Source of the DNA: Pyrrhoderma lamaoense
Lineage: Eukaryota; Basidiomycota; Agaricomycetes; Hymenochaetales; Hymenochaetaceae
NCBI GenBank assembly: GCA_002794735.1
Contig: NBAZ01000003.1
Location: forward strand, 1,302,001-1,366,000
DNA: 64,000 bases
Direction: 5' to 3'
Shown here: in pieces, positions 33,701 to 45,236 of the stretch
How the letters are laid out: every line of letters begins with the position of its first letter
Position numbering within the stretch: the stretch's first letter is position 1
The notes under the pieces: model-generated
Seen by the model: the letters and a program-made list of their open reading frames with translations, nothing else
Database searches by the model: none
What the model was told of the DNA's origin: nothing
Program-made: the position numbers and the translations under genes

Positions 33701-34764
33701 CTTCTCAATCAACTCGATGCGAGACGCCGGTTGAAGAAAGCGACGAAGAATCGCACTTTGGTGATGCGGAAGACGATTCAGGGGATAAACTCCCTGTTCG
33801 ACCTCAGACACGTGTTCATTCAAAACGCAGAATTCGCAATAATGATCGATCTAGGCGATCGAGTGTCTACTCCTCTCTGGTTCCAAGGTCCTCTGATAAT
33901 GAAAAACCAGTGAACGACCGAACTTCAGTAGATGATGATGATAATGCAACTGTCGTATCACCAGAGTGTTTACCTCTGCCGAAATCACAGATCAAGAACG
34001 CAGATCAAACAATGGATGAGAAGCAAGCAGCTTCATTTGCAGAATACATTCAGAGAGCCTGGGCTCAGTTCCAACCCCCTCCTCACCTCAGACCCCAGAT
34101 GCCACATATGCCTCAACTTCCCAATATGCCAGCTTGGGTCTACCCTGTATTCATTCCCATGCAGGTTTGGCCCCAGTTCCGAAATGAGCGCCATGCGGAG
34201 TCAGACATAAGTGAAAGCGGGAGGGATGAACTCACAAAAGAGGTGAAATCATCTAGTGCGTCTTGGGAGAAGTGGATGGCGCAAATGGGTGCTGCTATGA
34301 CTGGGCAAGGGCCAGTTGACAAGGAAAATGTGAAACATCATTCGGTGTCTGAAGTCGTACCAGAAGTGATTCCAGAAGCGCTTTCACCTAATGCCCTTGT
34401 CGTACCTTCACCTTCTACTTCCCGCTCTCTACTTCGACGATTCCGCCAGAAAGAGGAGGAAGTACCGGAGAAGGAGGTCATGGCTTATTCATATCGACCA
34501 AAGACAAAAACACTTGTAAAAACCGCGAAAAAAGGTTAGTCTCTTTTAGATAAAAATATACGAATATCATGTCTAAATAGTTTCTGAACTTATCAGAAGA
34601 TCGCATGTTAGTTGTATTCTGGATTCCCATTTTGATTCGTGAGTACCACAATTCTAGTCTTTCATCTTACTATAACTGACGTATTCTATCTCTTAGTGGC
34701 AATTGCTTGGGCTCTATATGCTTTTTATCCCACTTTGGTAATGTTTAAACAATATTTTAACTAA
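30794..34764 (+). CDS. Mga2/Spt23-like membrane-tethered transcription factor (IPT-ankyrin-TM)
   Basis: In yeast, Mga2 and Spt23 sit in the ER membrane, are released by ubiquitin-dependent processing, and activate OLE1 when membranes are too saturated or oxygen is low. The N-terminal part is Ser/Pro-rich, then has a conserved DNA-binding-like region (SRVETQVRVALILA; DASPSDTLFLDIGVTC). Near the middle an IPT/TIG domain (IHRLIPSSGPTFGGIEVTVL to VPVTLEGIK) is followed by ankyrin repeats (TGQTLLHLAASLGFSSLVEF, INGYTALHFAVLHRSQCCAR). The protein ends with one transmembrane helix (MLVVFWIPILI-LAIAWALYAFYP) and a short tail. The last exon may be spliced differently. A one-base deficit is likely in the C6 run at 31146-31151. 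A second possible one at 32685-32688 could instead be an intron with a GTTTCG donor. Confidence 0.88.
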
Positions 34765-35205
34765 AAAAGCCCAGGTGCTATAATACGGATCTAGTATATC
34801 AGCCTGGAGCTTATTTTCCTCTTATCTTTTGGACTGAGACTGTGTCCTTCTTGGTTCCCTCTTTTGTGTTCTATAGAATTGTTCATCCTTTCTATCTACC
34901 AAACCCATATCTTTCCCCTTTATCTTAGTCCGTTTTCTAGTTTGCTAACCCTTCCCAGAAAGAATTTTACTCCGGACTGTACTATTATTGAAATTTTATC
35001 TGTCATACAACCTTGGTACCCATGTTACATGTATATGTTAAAAATAACTTTAGTAGTCTTTGTTACTTATGAATCTTATATTGAAGTTCTCGTTCGAACT
35101 ATGGTCCAAATAATTCATAGTTGGAAACCCTATGTATTACATATTTACCAAGCCTTTCAACTGCCAAAGAGAGTCTATTCCTTCAAGCTGATGGAGTACA
35201 TCAGT
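34765..35205. other. 3' region between convergent genes
   Basis: 440 bp between the stop codons of the MGA2-like gene and the REC114-like gene. The 126-codon plus frame at 34864-35244 overlaps the end of the opposite gene and has no recognisable features, so it is not called. Probably 3' UTRs. Confidence 0.45.
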
Positions 35206-36698
35206 CTACAGCAACAACAACAGACAATTCAGGCGACTCACTAGCTCGGTGAAACCTTCCTCGCGAATAATACCAGATACCAGATTCTCCAATTCTTGGT
35301 GGGAAAGATGAGAAAGTGTGGGGGGTTCATAGAGAAATGATTCTGGCAATTTTCTTGCTAAAGCTGACTGTTCTGACGGAGTGACACCTAAAGTGCTAGA
35401 GGTCGGCGGGTTGGCAGGGCTAGTAGAGGTGTCTATCCGAGTCTGCGTAGAGCCTGAAGCTTGCAACGGAGCAAGATCTATCTGTGACTGTCCGTTGGCA
35501 CGAGAGGTAGACTGAGTTGGAGCCGGGGTTAAGTCTCCAAAATTTGTAACATTCTGTCGTTGACTACGAGAGGGAGGCGGAGTCAGTAGTGGATAACCAT
35601 TAGTTGCTAACCGTGATGTTGGTAGAGTGGTTATGAGACGTGGTTCAGCGTCCCGGTTAGTAGGTTTTGGTTTTGAAACAGGGCCACGGCAAGATTGTTT
35701 TTTGATAGTATCAGGACGTGCTAGCTGAGAATTATCTTGAGTGGAGTAGGAAGATGGGAGAACTAGATCATTTGAAGTATAGTGTAAGTGAGTTCTTTGC
35801 GGAAGCATCGGAAGTATTGGATCAGAGCTCGTCATCAAAGTATGATCCTGTATTGTAGGAGCAGAGAATTCTATAGGTAGTTCATCATAGTTAGTTTTCG
35901 GACTAAATTGAAATTGAGTCAACTGCTGATTCGATTGTTCTGGGGTTCTCAGTGAGTCATTGTTAACATCATTATGAAGATTATTCGAGTTTTCCAGAGT
36001 TAACTTTAGATTTGGTTGCGTGTATACAGAATCTTGCCTAACAATGATCTGTTGAGTAGGAGAATTTGAGGCTATAGCAGGATTCGGTTTGCAAGGACAA
36101 ACATCTTGAATGATATGAATTAGTGCGTCGGCATCTCCGGAAGAAACAAAGTTCATCTGAAAACGACGATATTCCTGTAGTCCATATCACATCAGGTGGC
36201 TAATTAGTACGTATTTGGGCATTTCATACCGTGTTGGACTTCGCCTGACTTGGAAGGTATCGAATTCCGACCATATTGCCACGATATACTGCTTTTAATG
36301 GTAGTCCGTGTATGGGAAAAGGATGTATATGTCGTCTTACTACTACCAAATCCAAATCCTCCTGCAGTTCTATTGGACTTAGTGTGTGACAAGCACAAGT
36401 TTCAACTCACGAGAACAATATTTTCAATAGGAGATTTTCCATTCATAGTCATTGTTTTATTGCCCCTTTCTATAGTGCAAACAACTCGCAGCCTGATAGA
36501 GTCCCCGGTTCCTGAAGCAGATGCTGACCGACTGTGTTCAACAAGTAGTCGCAAGTTGGGTTGTGAATAGTGCTGCCACTCAAAGTTACCTGGCCTTTGA
36601 GATGCTTCTTGGCATAATTGAGATTCATTCCGATCCTTGAAAATGGCTCTCGAGTATTTGCAGAGTATATATATCGTTTTTGAGTCTGAACGAGACAT
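35206..36698 (-). CDS. REC114: Rec114-like meiotic double-strand-break protein
   Basis: Rec114 works with Mei4 to activate Spo11 in meiosis; it has an N-terminal PH-like fold and a C-terminal amphipathic helix, with low conservation between. Here the N-terminal exon starts MSRSDSKTIYILCKYSRAIF, with WQHYSQPNLRLLVE, LRVVCTIERG and SPIENIVL as strand-like blocks. A middle exon gives LKAVYRGNMVGIRYLPSQAK, and the PH domain would close with NFVSSGDADALIHIIQDVCP. About 220 disordered Ser/Thr/Pro/Gln-rich residues follow, and the C-terminus has the helix HQELENLVSGIIREEGFTEL. The pattern fits Rec114, but the match is by architecture and short motifs. The phase between exons 1 and 2 (around 36345-36415) does not close cleanly, so an error or a missed splice site is likely. 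Confidence 0.5.
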
Positions 36699-36891
36699 TT
36701 GATGGCCAATCGTAGTTGTGAACTTCAAATAATTAGCTCTAATTATGTGCTTTATATGTCACGTGTCATCGAATAGGCACCGGCCTGCTACTGGACTGCT
36801 GAGCCCAGTGGTAGGAGTCCATTTCCAACTACTCTGCATCGTCAAACGGTACGCATCTCTGATTTCAGGGGATCCAAAGCTCACCTGTGTT
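36699..36891. promoter_or_regulatory. divergent promoter between REC114-like and GYP1-like genes
   Basis: About 193 bp between two divergent start codons. No recognisable element beyond AT-rich patches. Confidence 0.4.
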
Positions 36892-38976
36892 ATGCTTGGA
36901 ATGGCGAGACCTCCTCCTACTCGACCTCATATCGGTCTGAATACCCCAACACGCTTTTCGTCATATGCGTCAGTCGAATGGGCAGAAGATGATGCATGGG
37001 ATAGTGCCTCTGATTCTGAAGCTCAGGCCCAAAAAACACCTCATGCTTCTAAGACGATCGATGCAAACAAAATATCTCTTGACTCGTCCTCAACTGCAAC
37101 TGCTAAGCCAGTACCGAAACCCCGAAAATCGCCTTCTTCTAATAGTCTTACATTTTCTTATACACATGTCAATGCTCCGAGTCCAAGCTCTTACTCCCCA
37201 AAACCCGAGCATTTACACTCTTATAAAACAGGTTGGACGATAGTCAGCAAGACTCCTGGTGGTGGTTCTCGTCAGACAAGGGACACGGACCCAGCAGATA
37301 GTGACGAATTGCAAAAGAATAATGAGGAATTTGACATCGAGGATATAGACGTCGGCGATACTGACGCAGAAACCTCTGGCTCAAAGCCATTGAAAGATAG
37401 AGCCGGCTCAATCTATGTAAGAGAAGATGCGGAGGAAATAGTTCAAGGTTAGATTCCGAGTTACCATTTGCACGTTCGTCTATGATTTAGAATTTGATCC
37501 TAGACCCCTTATCGACTATCCGAAAAAACCATGATACACGGCCTAAGAAATCTCAAGGTTCTGGGTCAGGACATCAAAGATCCCCTTCATCTCAATTAAT
37601 GCGTGAGGCGTCAATAAGAACGAATCGTCGAAATAAATTTGTAAATTGTTTACTAGCTGATGAAGTCAATCTCGGTGAGATATAAAGTAGTAACTGGTTG
37701 TCTATGATCTGAATCCGCCTCTAAATAAGCTGACTTACGCAAGTTTGCCTGGAATGGCATTCCGAACGAGCTACGACCCATAGCATGGCAACTTTTACTA
37801 GTAATCACCATTCTTATCTTTTTGTGTAATGTCTCTCATTTAATCCTCTGCTAGCATTATCTTCCTCTTCATTCCCATACGCGAACTTCTGTTCTATCGA
37901 GGAAGCGTGCCGAGTATGCGTCTTTGGTAGACGTTGCATTCGCTAAAGGTCGAGAAGGACTGGATCAAGCGATTTGGCATCAAATCGAGATTGATGTACC
38001 TCGAACAAGACCAGGTGTAAAACTCTGGATGTATGGGGCGACTCAGAGAGTATGTCGTACTTCGATTATATCGTGGTATATAGTACTCAAGTGATCATAC
38101 TTAGAGTATAGAGAGATTACTCTATGTATGGGCTATTCGCCATCCCGCTAGTGGTTATGTCCAAGGTATTAATGACCTTGTCACACCTTTCTTTCAAGTT
38201 TTTCTTTCTGCTTATATCAGTAAGTTCCATAATATCTATGTATCTCTATGTTACTCATACGTTATCATTCCGTAGCGACTGATCCTGAAGATTTTGATCC
38301 GGCATGGCTTCCCCCTAGTGTACTAAGTGCTGTTGAAGCAGACTCTTTCTGGTGTCTTACCCGACTCTTAGACGGTATACAAGATAATTATATCAATGCA
38401 CAGCCTGGGATACAAAGAAGCGTAAAGCGAATGGCCGAGCTTGTTGCTCGCATAGATGGTAGGAAAGGAGTCATTCGGTGTATCGGACAAATTAGCTGAC
38501 TAGACCGTTAGCTGGGCTCTATGCCCATCTGCAATCCGAGAATGTAGAATTTATTCAGTTTGCCTTCCGTTGGATGAATTGTCTACTTATGAGGGAAATA
38601 AGCGTGAAGAATACAATACGCATGTGGGACACATACTTGGTCAGTATTAATACCACCATATACCTTATATCGCAGCTAATAAGGACAATAGGCAGAGGGG
38701 GCTGATGCTTTCTCTCAGTTTCATCTTTATGTCTGCTCGGCTTTCCTCATGAATTGGAGTAAAAAATTACAAGAGATGGACTTCCAGGTAAATTACACCC
38801 CCGTTCCTCTCTTATTACGACTTTAATTAAAATCCTAAAATTAGGGTATCATAATGTTCTTGCAATCTCTCCCTACTCAAAATTGGGGGGATCATGAGAT
38901 CGAACTCCTGTTAAGCCACGCCTTTGTGCTCAACTCTACATGGCAAAACGCCCAGAGCCACTTTCTAGGGTCATAA
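36892..38976 (+). CDS. GYP1: TBC-domain Rab GTPase-activating protein, Gyp1-like
   Basis: RabGAP that in yeast acts on Ypt1 at the Golgi. A disordered N-terminus (MLGMARPPPTRPHIGLNTPT; a second ATG is at 36901) leads to the TBC domain: LRKFAWNGIPNELRPIAWQL, the arginine-finger motif IEIDVPRTRP, LYVWAIRHPASGYVQGINDL with the YVQG glutamine finger, FWCLTRLLDGIQDNY, and LLMREI...IRMWDTYLAE. It ends IIMFLQSLPTQNWGDHEIEL followed by about 20 residues. Both catalytic fingers are present, so it should be active. About nine short introns all splice in phase and no frame break was found. The order of blocks and the short C-terminal extension match Gyp1/TBC1D22. Confidence 0.9.
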
Positions 38977-39302
38977 CACAAGATCATACTAAAAACAAGA
39001 CTCATACAAAAAAAAACTGAAACACGCATGTAATTTTATAATGTTCACAGGGGCAACTTCTGTCTCCAAGGATCACCCCCCCCCCCCCACACACACACAC
39101 CACCACCACCATCATCACCATCATTATATAACGGGATGTATAACTTACTTCCAGTGTAGAGAGAATTTTAGGCGGATCACAGCTCAGAATATCAATGTAT
39201 TCACTCCGGAATTAATATGCATGAGTAAGAACAGGGAAATGAATGATGAAAGCAATATAGAAAAATATGCAACAAGTATGAGGAAAGAAAAAAATGTATA
39301 GA
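38977..39302. other. 3' region between convergent genes, with compound microsatellite
   Basis: 326 bp between the stop codons of the GYP1-like and NUP2-like genes. It holds the C-run/CA/CAC/CAT repeat listed separately and otherwise AT-rich 3' UTR sequence. Confidence 0.5.
39076..39124. repeat. compound microsatellite: poly-C, (AC)n, (CAC)n, (CAT)n
   Basis: Thirteen C residues (39076-39088) run directly into AC dinucleotides, then CAC and CAT trinucleotides up to about 39124. It lies in the shared 3' region of two convergent genes, so it is non-coding. Its exact length is unreliable given the homopolymer problems elsewhere in the window. Confidence 0.85.
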
Positions 39303-41571
39303 TTATTTGAGCTCTGCCAACTCCTTTTCTATAGCCTCCTGGAGAGCAATTGCAACTGGTTCATCTTTCACACGCACTCTATACGTAGTATTCGACCCTT
39401 CTTCATGACCAACGAAGTTAAGAACTTGTTTTGTTCTCGTCACTTTGAATCCTGGGTAAAGGTTGAAATTCTGAGGAATAAAAAGATCAGTATGTAGCAT
39501 CACATACTAGCTTGCGGAATCTTTACCATCATAATCTTGCCGTTGGCACTATTCCTAGACAATAATCGTCTAGTTGAATTGGTGTTATTTTTCTTTATTC
39601 GGAGCATACCTAAAGGTAGACAAATAATTAACTCAAAAAGTCCATGAGAACAACATAAATTTATATCTTACCAACACCAACTTCAGCCCAGTGTGGTTGA
39701 TCATCCTTCTTACCAAACTTGTATATCTTAGCTCTGCTTGTATGAACAGTTTCTTCTTCTTCCTCTCCTTCACCTTCCTTGTCATGTGGGTTGTCTCCAA
39801 GAGGATGTGGTGTAGATGCATCCCCGGCTGTGTCGGCACTTCCATCTCCAGACGCAGGTGTTTCAGGTCGCGACGTTTCGGTGGATTCACTTGAAGTTAC
39901 ACCTGATCCTGCTGTATTTCCGCCTGCACCAAAGGTAAATTTGGAAGGTGCAGAGGATGTATCACTTGTAGAAGGCGCCGCCGAGAATGAAAATTGTCCA
40001 GTTTTATTAGAATTTGAAGCTTCTGTATCTGGAGATGACTTATTGCCAAAAACGAAACCCACTGGATTTCCTAAATTACCTCCTGGAGCCTTTGATCCAA
40101 AAACAAATGGAGAATTCGTGCTTCCTGAAGTTGTTGAAGAATCCTCCTTAATCCCAAAAGGATTGGTGGATGCCGTAGATAAGCCACTCGATGGTTCCGA
40201 TTTGGGTACACTACCAAAAACGCTACCAGTGCTAGAACCAAAAGCAGATACTGGCTTGTCAGATGACCCCGAGGCTGAGCTGGGTATATTGAAGGGAGAA
40301 GACGACATAGTTGAAAACGGGGAAGGCTTGAAAGCTGAGCTCGCAGAGCCAAATGGAGATGGTTTTGAGTCCACAGCATTGCTAGTCCCTGAGAAAGGTG
40401 ACGAAGATGCTGCTGAGGGTTTGTCTGCAAAAGAAACACCAAAGGAGGCTGATGGTGCAGGAGTCGACGCAGCCCCGAAATTCGGTTTGAAGCCCCCCGA
40501 AAAAGGTGATGGTGAAGGCGTAGGTGAAGACGATGATGCAGAGCCAAAGTTGGGTTTGAATCCTCCCCAGACGGGAGACTCGATACGGGGTTGGTGGTCG
40601 GCTTGAATCCACCACCAAAGGGTGATGGTGAAGACACGGTACTTAAATCAGGTTTGAAGCCGCCTCCCGGAGAAGAGAAGGACGATGTGGTTGTCACTGC
40701 AGTCTCCCCGAAAGGCTTTGCTTCATTTCCGGTGGATTTTGTAGTAAAGCCTTGTGAGGGGCTAGAAGAGCCATTCAATGTTGGCTCTTGTTTAGTCTTG
40801 TGAGCGACATCGAACTCTTTCTGAATACCATCACGGAGCTCCTTATAATGAGGAAGTAGTTCTCCAAGGTCTACAAAAGGATCTGCATCCATTAACTTTT
40901 TTGCTTCGTTAATAAACGAAACGTTCAGGCCACGAAGAGAGGCGAAGTATTTTCTGTCAGCAGCGTCTAATTCTGAAGATACGGCTTTTGTATTTTGACT
41001 TGATATTCCATTCTGTTGGGAGGGTGTAAATGGAGACGTTGGCTGCTTGGGTGCTATTGAAGCCGCGGGAGCTATTGCTGTGCTATTGAACTTAAATGAA
41101 GAGTTCCCTGCTTGAGATACAGGTGTTGTTGACGCGGAAGGTGTCATGTTGAAAGTAAAAGGCGAGCTTGAGGCCGTCCCAAATCCCTTGAAATTAGGCT
41201 TCACGAGATATAATTAGCGTAGAAATCATAGAAGCAGTTTCTTTCAGACTCACGGTGGTTTGTTGTGCAGCGTCTGTGCCTGGTAAAGGTTTGGGAGTGC
41301 TAGAAGCGCTACGTTTTGGTAAACCTCTCATTCTATATCAACTAGTCAGTTTCTACACTTTCTATCGTTTGATCAGGTACTGATTTTACATACGGTCGAG
41401 CTGCAAGTGTAGTCGAGTCTGCTACCTTGAATCCTGCCGAAGAATCAACTTCCTGAATACGAACATGAGAGACGAGTTCAATACTTCAAAGGAAAGAGTA
41501 AAGTAGCATACCTCAATCTCGTCATCATCACTCACGTCTTTCGTCAGTTGTTTCTCAGCACCTCTTTTCAT
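39303..41571 (-). CDS. NUP2: Nup2/Nup50-like nucleoporin with FG repeats and Ran-binding domain
   Basis: Mobile nuclear-basket nucleoporin that helps release import cargo from importin-alpha. The N-terminus MKRGAEKQLTKDVSDDDEIE, followed over short introns by MRGLPKRSASSTPKPLPG, is the Nup50/Nup2-type importin-binding segment. Then come SSFKFNS, SPFGGGFKP and many SPFG/FVFG/FSFS motifs. A structured block (LDAADRKYFASLRGLNVSFI) lies near residues 130-160. The C-terminus is a RanBD1 domain: RAKIYKFGKKDDQPHWAEVG, RLLSRNSANGKIMMN, YPGFKVTRTKQVLNFVG and YRVRVKDEPVAIALQEAIEK. The frame slips at the CCCC at 40565-40568; one extra base restores the FG-rich reading (GGGFKPNFGSAS). A 275-codon frame on the plus strand is a shadow of this repeat-rich sequence. 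Confidence 0.9.
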
Positions 41572-42482
41572 AGCCGGGAAAATCACAAATTGAGAGGGAG
41601 AGTAGAGAGTTTTTGCAATGTAACCACCAATATTCCCAAAAGAACAAGGTCAAGTCGGGCACGAACCATCACGTAATCATGATCGACGCATAAGCGTAAT
41701 TAAACCGTACTTGTTAGTGTTATTTTTAGACCTGAGACTTACTACTCCTTTGTATGAACTCGAGGAAGTAACGAGATGAATAACTTTTTTCTCTTCTTTT
41801 TTTTCGTGCATCGTATACTATAATAACTTACAGGGGAGGGGATAACCTTATCTCCATCGTATCTTCTTTTCGTTATACGATAAAAGATTCGTCTATCTCT
41901 TATAGGCACGTAGCAACTTTTCCTGAAAATATATAAACGGAACTTATTTAGGATGAATGTTGTGAGATTGAGCTACGCTTATTCGCTACAGCCATTCCAC
42001 AATCTCTCGTTATGAAACTCTGAGTAAGTTCCACTCTTTTCCCACATGCACAAGCAATGAGGGAAGAGATCTTCCTGACTAAGCTCAGAAAGATCTTGTC
42101 CTCCGGTAAATTTGTATATAATAATCCCCACAGGATCAGAAGTCCTTGGTACTCTGTTCTTCTTGAATTTCCCGCGCGTCATTTCTATTATTTGTGCATG
42201 TTCGTCATCTCTCATCAAACCCTTAAGGAAATCTGTTGCTATTATATAGCATATCCTGAGATGTCTGGAATACTTCGACGTTCTCCTAAATCAGATTCGA
42301 ACTTCTTTTACCACGTTTCTCGGCGTGGCAAAGGCACGGCCCGTATGCTAATCGGAACCAAATGAGAGCACAACATATTTTTACTTTGATGGCCTCTCAT
42401 AAAAGACAAGGGACAGGAATATCACTATGTTTACTCTCCCCCTGAGCGTCGTACATCATCTTCCCCTGAGTTATGCATGATA
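41572..42482. other. divergent intergenic region
   Basis: About 900 bp between the NUP2-like gene and the DUF6533 gene. Short frames (a 79-codon minus frame at 41979-42218 and a 102-codon plus frame at 42057-42365) show no recognisable features. It should contain both promoters. Confidence 0.4.
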
Positions 42483-44339
42483 ATGCTCTGCTCTCTCGAG
42501 CAACACCTTTTGTATTTGCCTCAGTACAAGCCATGTGAGTTTTTATCATGGAATTGCAAATTAGCCCTCATTATGTATAAAACCAGTCTAACACTTCAGT
42601 GCTATTCGGTTGCTGCCGTTGGTAAAAAGAAACGTTGAATTCTTATCTTAATGGACTGACAAGCAAAAAATTGATTACATATAGGAATTTTGTACTATGA
42701 CTACATTCTAACATTCAAGGATGAAATCATGTTGATTTGGAGGCAGAAGAAAGCCATAGTCTCGATAATATTCCTTCTAAATCGTTATCTCACTCTCCTG
42801 GGATATATCCCTGTGTTAATTTTTCTGTTCCACACACCAAATAACCAAAAGGTATATCTTAAAAAAAGTCTCAGAGAGAAAATTACTAAAATAATTAAAG
42901 GCGTAGGTATCTCTCAGATATTTTGACATCAAAACATCTGAACCTATATACACTTCCTTTCACAGCTGTACAGCGTTTGCGAAGTTCCCAGGTAGTTTGT
43001 CCACCATCACTCAGACGTTCATTGCTGGTAAGATAATTATCCATTCGTAGTGAACTGGACTGAGTCTGTGGGGAAGTGATCCTGTGCTTGCGTGTATATG
43101 CCTTGTACCAGCGAAAGACTTGGGTACTCGTCGTAACCGCTCCGTTAGGCTTGCTTACTGTTGCTGTATCTGCGGTACGTACTTTGATTTTTGCAAGAAA
43201 GTAATCTAGCGATCTAATTGAGCAAGTATGGATATAGTGGGGTCTATCCGAAGTCGAAACGGTCAATCTCTCTTTTGGGACCCAAAGCGAGTTTAAAGCT
43301 TGTATACCCTCCACCCTTAAGTCGTAAGTGCAATATATGAACTTCATAGATCCACAGATACCAGACCAGATACGAACTAATAGACGTTCCTTTTAGCTCT
43401 ATATGTACGTGTCATCTCATAACATTTGGCGGGAAATTTTCTCAATACACAGAATAGCATTCAAGCTCTCATGGTTATGCAGTACTTTGTTTGACTCAGT
43501 TGTTTTCGCTCTCACATTGTACAAAACATATCGTATGAACAGTGAACACAGGGCAACTGGAGTACAGTCTGGATTGACGAAGCTACTCATCCGGGACGGT
43601 ATGGAAACTTTTACTTCATGAATACTCACAAGGAATGACTGAACAGACAACTATAGGATCATTATATTATATGTATGTCAAGTAATGGCATACCAATCCT
43701 GACTGAAGCGTCTGACATTGTGGGTCATGAAATAATCAAAACAAAAGAGCAATGGCGATATTAAATCTCGTCAATGTGTTGTTGTTTCTAGTAAGGGGTT
43801 CATTTTATTATTTAAAATCCCTCCGTCTCACCTCCATTAATGTTTCTTCCCCTTACATCTTAAGAAGATTGCGGAAAATACTTTTTTCGAAGAAAGCGCT
43901 GGCAATAACTCAATGCTCACTCACACGTACGTTAATAATTATCTACTCAGTGCATATTAAGTTTATGCGCAACATCACTCTTAATCATTTTTTAATCATT
44001 ATTGATTTCTGGAACTCTTGCGGCAGGATCTCTTCGACGCTCCTGTCTCGTCTAATATTGAATCTACGACAAGCAGGGTCAGGGTTAAGTACCGATACGA
44101 CTACGTTCTCGAGCCACTTTAGCGCTCGTAGTAGATTCAGTCGTAGTCGTAGTGAAGGAGGAGTGCATCTTGATGATATCATGCTTGTGCCTGCTTCAAC
44201 CTTCAGCAGTGCAACTAGAAGTACTGATATAACTAAAATTGGACCAGATGAGATACATGCAGAGCTTAACAGCTTAGAAAATCGGCAACATTGTGAGTCA
44301 ACTCCAATTGGGAGTAATCGCATTCACTCCGAAGCTTAA
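42483..44339 (+). CDS. DUF6533-domain multipass membrane protein
   Basis: A family expanded in Agaricomycetes, with about seven predicted helices and unknown function. Exons in order give YSVAAVG, YYDYILTFKDEIMLIWRQKK and SIIFLLNRYL (the DUF6533 signature), LRVYALYQRKTWVLVVTAPL, then FKACIPSTLK, LSWLCSTLFDSVVFALTLYK, NLVNVLLFL, and the closing block STLLSRLILNLRQAG. A Ser-rich cytosolic tail ends IGSNRIHSEA. The blocks are spread over eight or more short exons; several junctions fit GT-AG introns, others I did not resolve. The start is uncertain: ATG at 42483 gives MLCSLEQHLLYLPQYKP, but its phase does not match the next exon. A 150-codon minus frame (42895-43347) is a shadow of these exons. 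Confidence 0.7.
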
Positions 44340-45236
44340 GTCAAGAAAACGATATCAACCATAAAAAAAGGGGTCAGGTCAGGGAGAAGGGGGTCAAGGA
44401 GGAGAGGCCCAAAGAAGGGAAGAAAGGAGGAGAGTGTTCGTTAGTTTGTGGTGGAACAGGGACTTCTTTACGCTTTATCGATGCATCATAACCTCAATGA
44501 ATGACTGTATGATCAACTTTGTATGTCTTCTTATTTTCTATCTTCTTGTAGCAAATATCCGAACTTTACGGTCAAACATGTATATACAAAGACCAAAAAC
44601 GGCACAGGAAACGCACTTATTAAAGCGGAGTTTATCAGTTATAAAGCTCAAGGACATTTCATCAGACGCATCAGACGTCCCAGAAGATACTATTCATGAA
44701 TACCACGCGTACACACTCCAAGTTTCATGTTCCTTGCTTCTTGAGTTGGGTCAAATCGTGTGTGGTTGATGAACAAAAAATAGGTTTCTTGGTACCAACC
44801 CATCTCCGAAAGGAAGTACATTCCCTCAAATTTAATCAAATACGAATAATAATCTTCTGTTCTGTTTTTAACCTTTCTGACAGCTCTTCTATCTCTCATG
44901 ATTGAAAGTAGACAAGAATAAATCATATGTGTTTGTTCAGGTTTTGACGTGCATGTAACAAGCACACCACCAGCGCTAATCATGTTATAAAACGATGACA
45001 ATCGTTACATATTATATATAAACGGGTTGATTACATTGGATTGATGAGTCTCTTTTGAGTATTCAATCAGCAGAAGAGAAGGTGAGAAGAAACAATAATA
45101 CAGTCACGAGCAGGGTGATAGGTATGAGTGTGTTTGAGTGGGTAGAAATACAATCAAGACAGAAACAGAAGAATCTTTACTTCGCATTATTCAATCAAAA
45201 AAGGAAGCAACAGATTGAGAAGCAGATGATGAATAT
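44340..45236. other. 3' region between convergent genes
   Basis: About 900 bp with a purine-rich stretch (44365-44435) and several 60-110 codon frames in both directions. None has recognisable features or splice support. No gene called. Confidence 0.4.

Noticed and set aside
34864..35244. 126-codon plus frame
   Set aside because: It overlaps the end of the REC114-like gene, is Ile/Tyr-rich AT-type translation, and has no recognisable motif.
39779..40606. 275-codon open frame on the plus strand
   Set aside because: It is the antisense shadow of the Ser/Pro/Phe/Gly-rich NUP2-like gene; the minus strand has clear FG repeats and a Ran-binding domain.
42895..43347. 150-codon minus-strand frame
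   Set aside because: The plus strand over the same bases encodes conserved DUF6533 exon blocks such as LRVYALYQRKTW; the minus frame has no family features.
43752..44339. 195-codon plus frame as a stand-alone gene
   Set aside because: Its second half is the last exon of the DUF6533 protein; its first half reads through introns.
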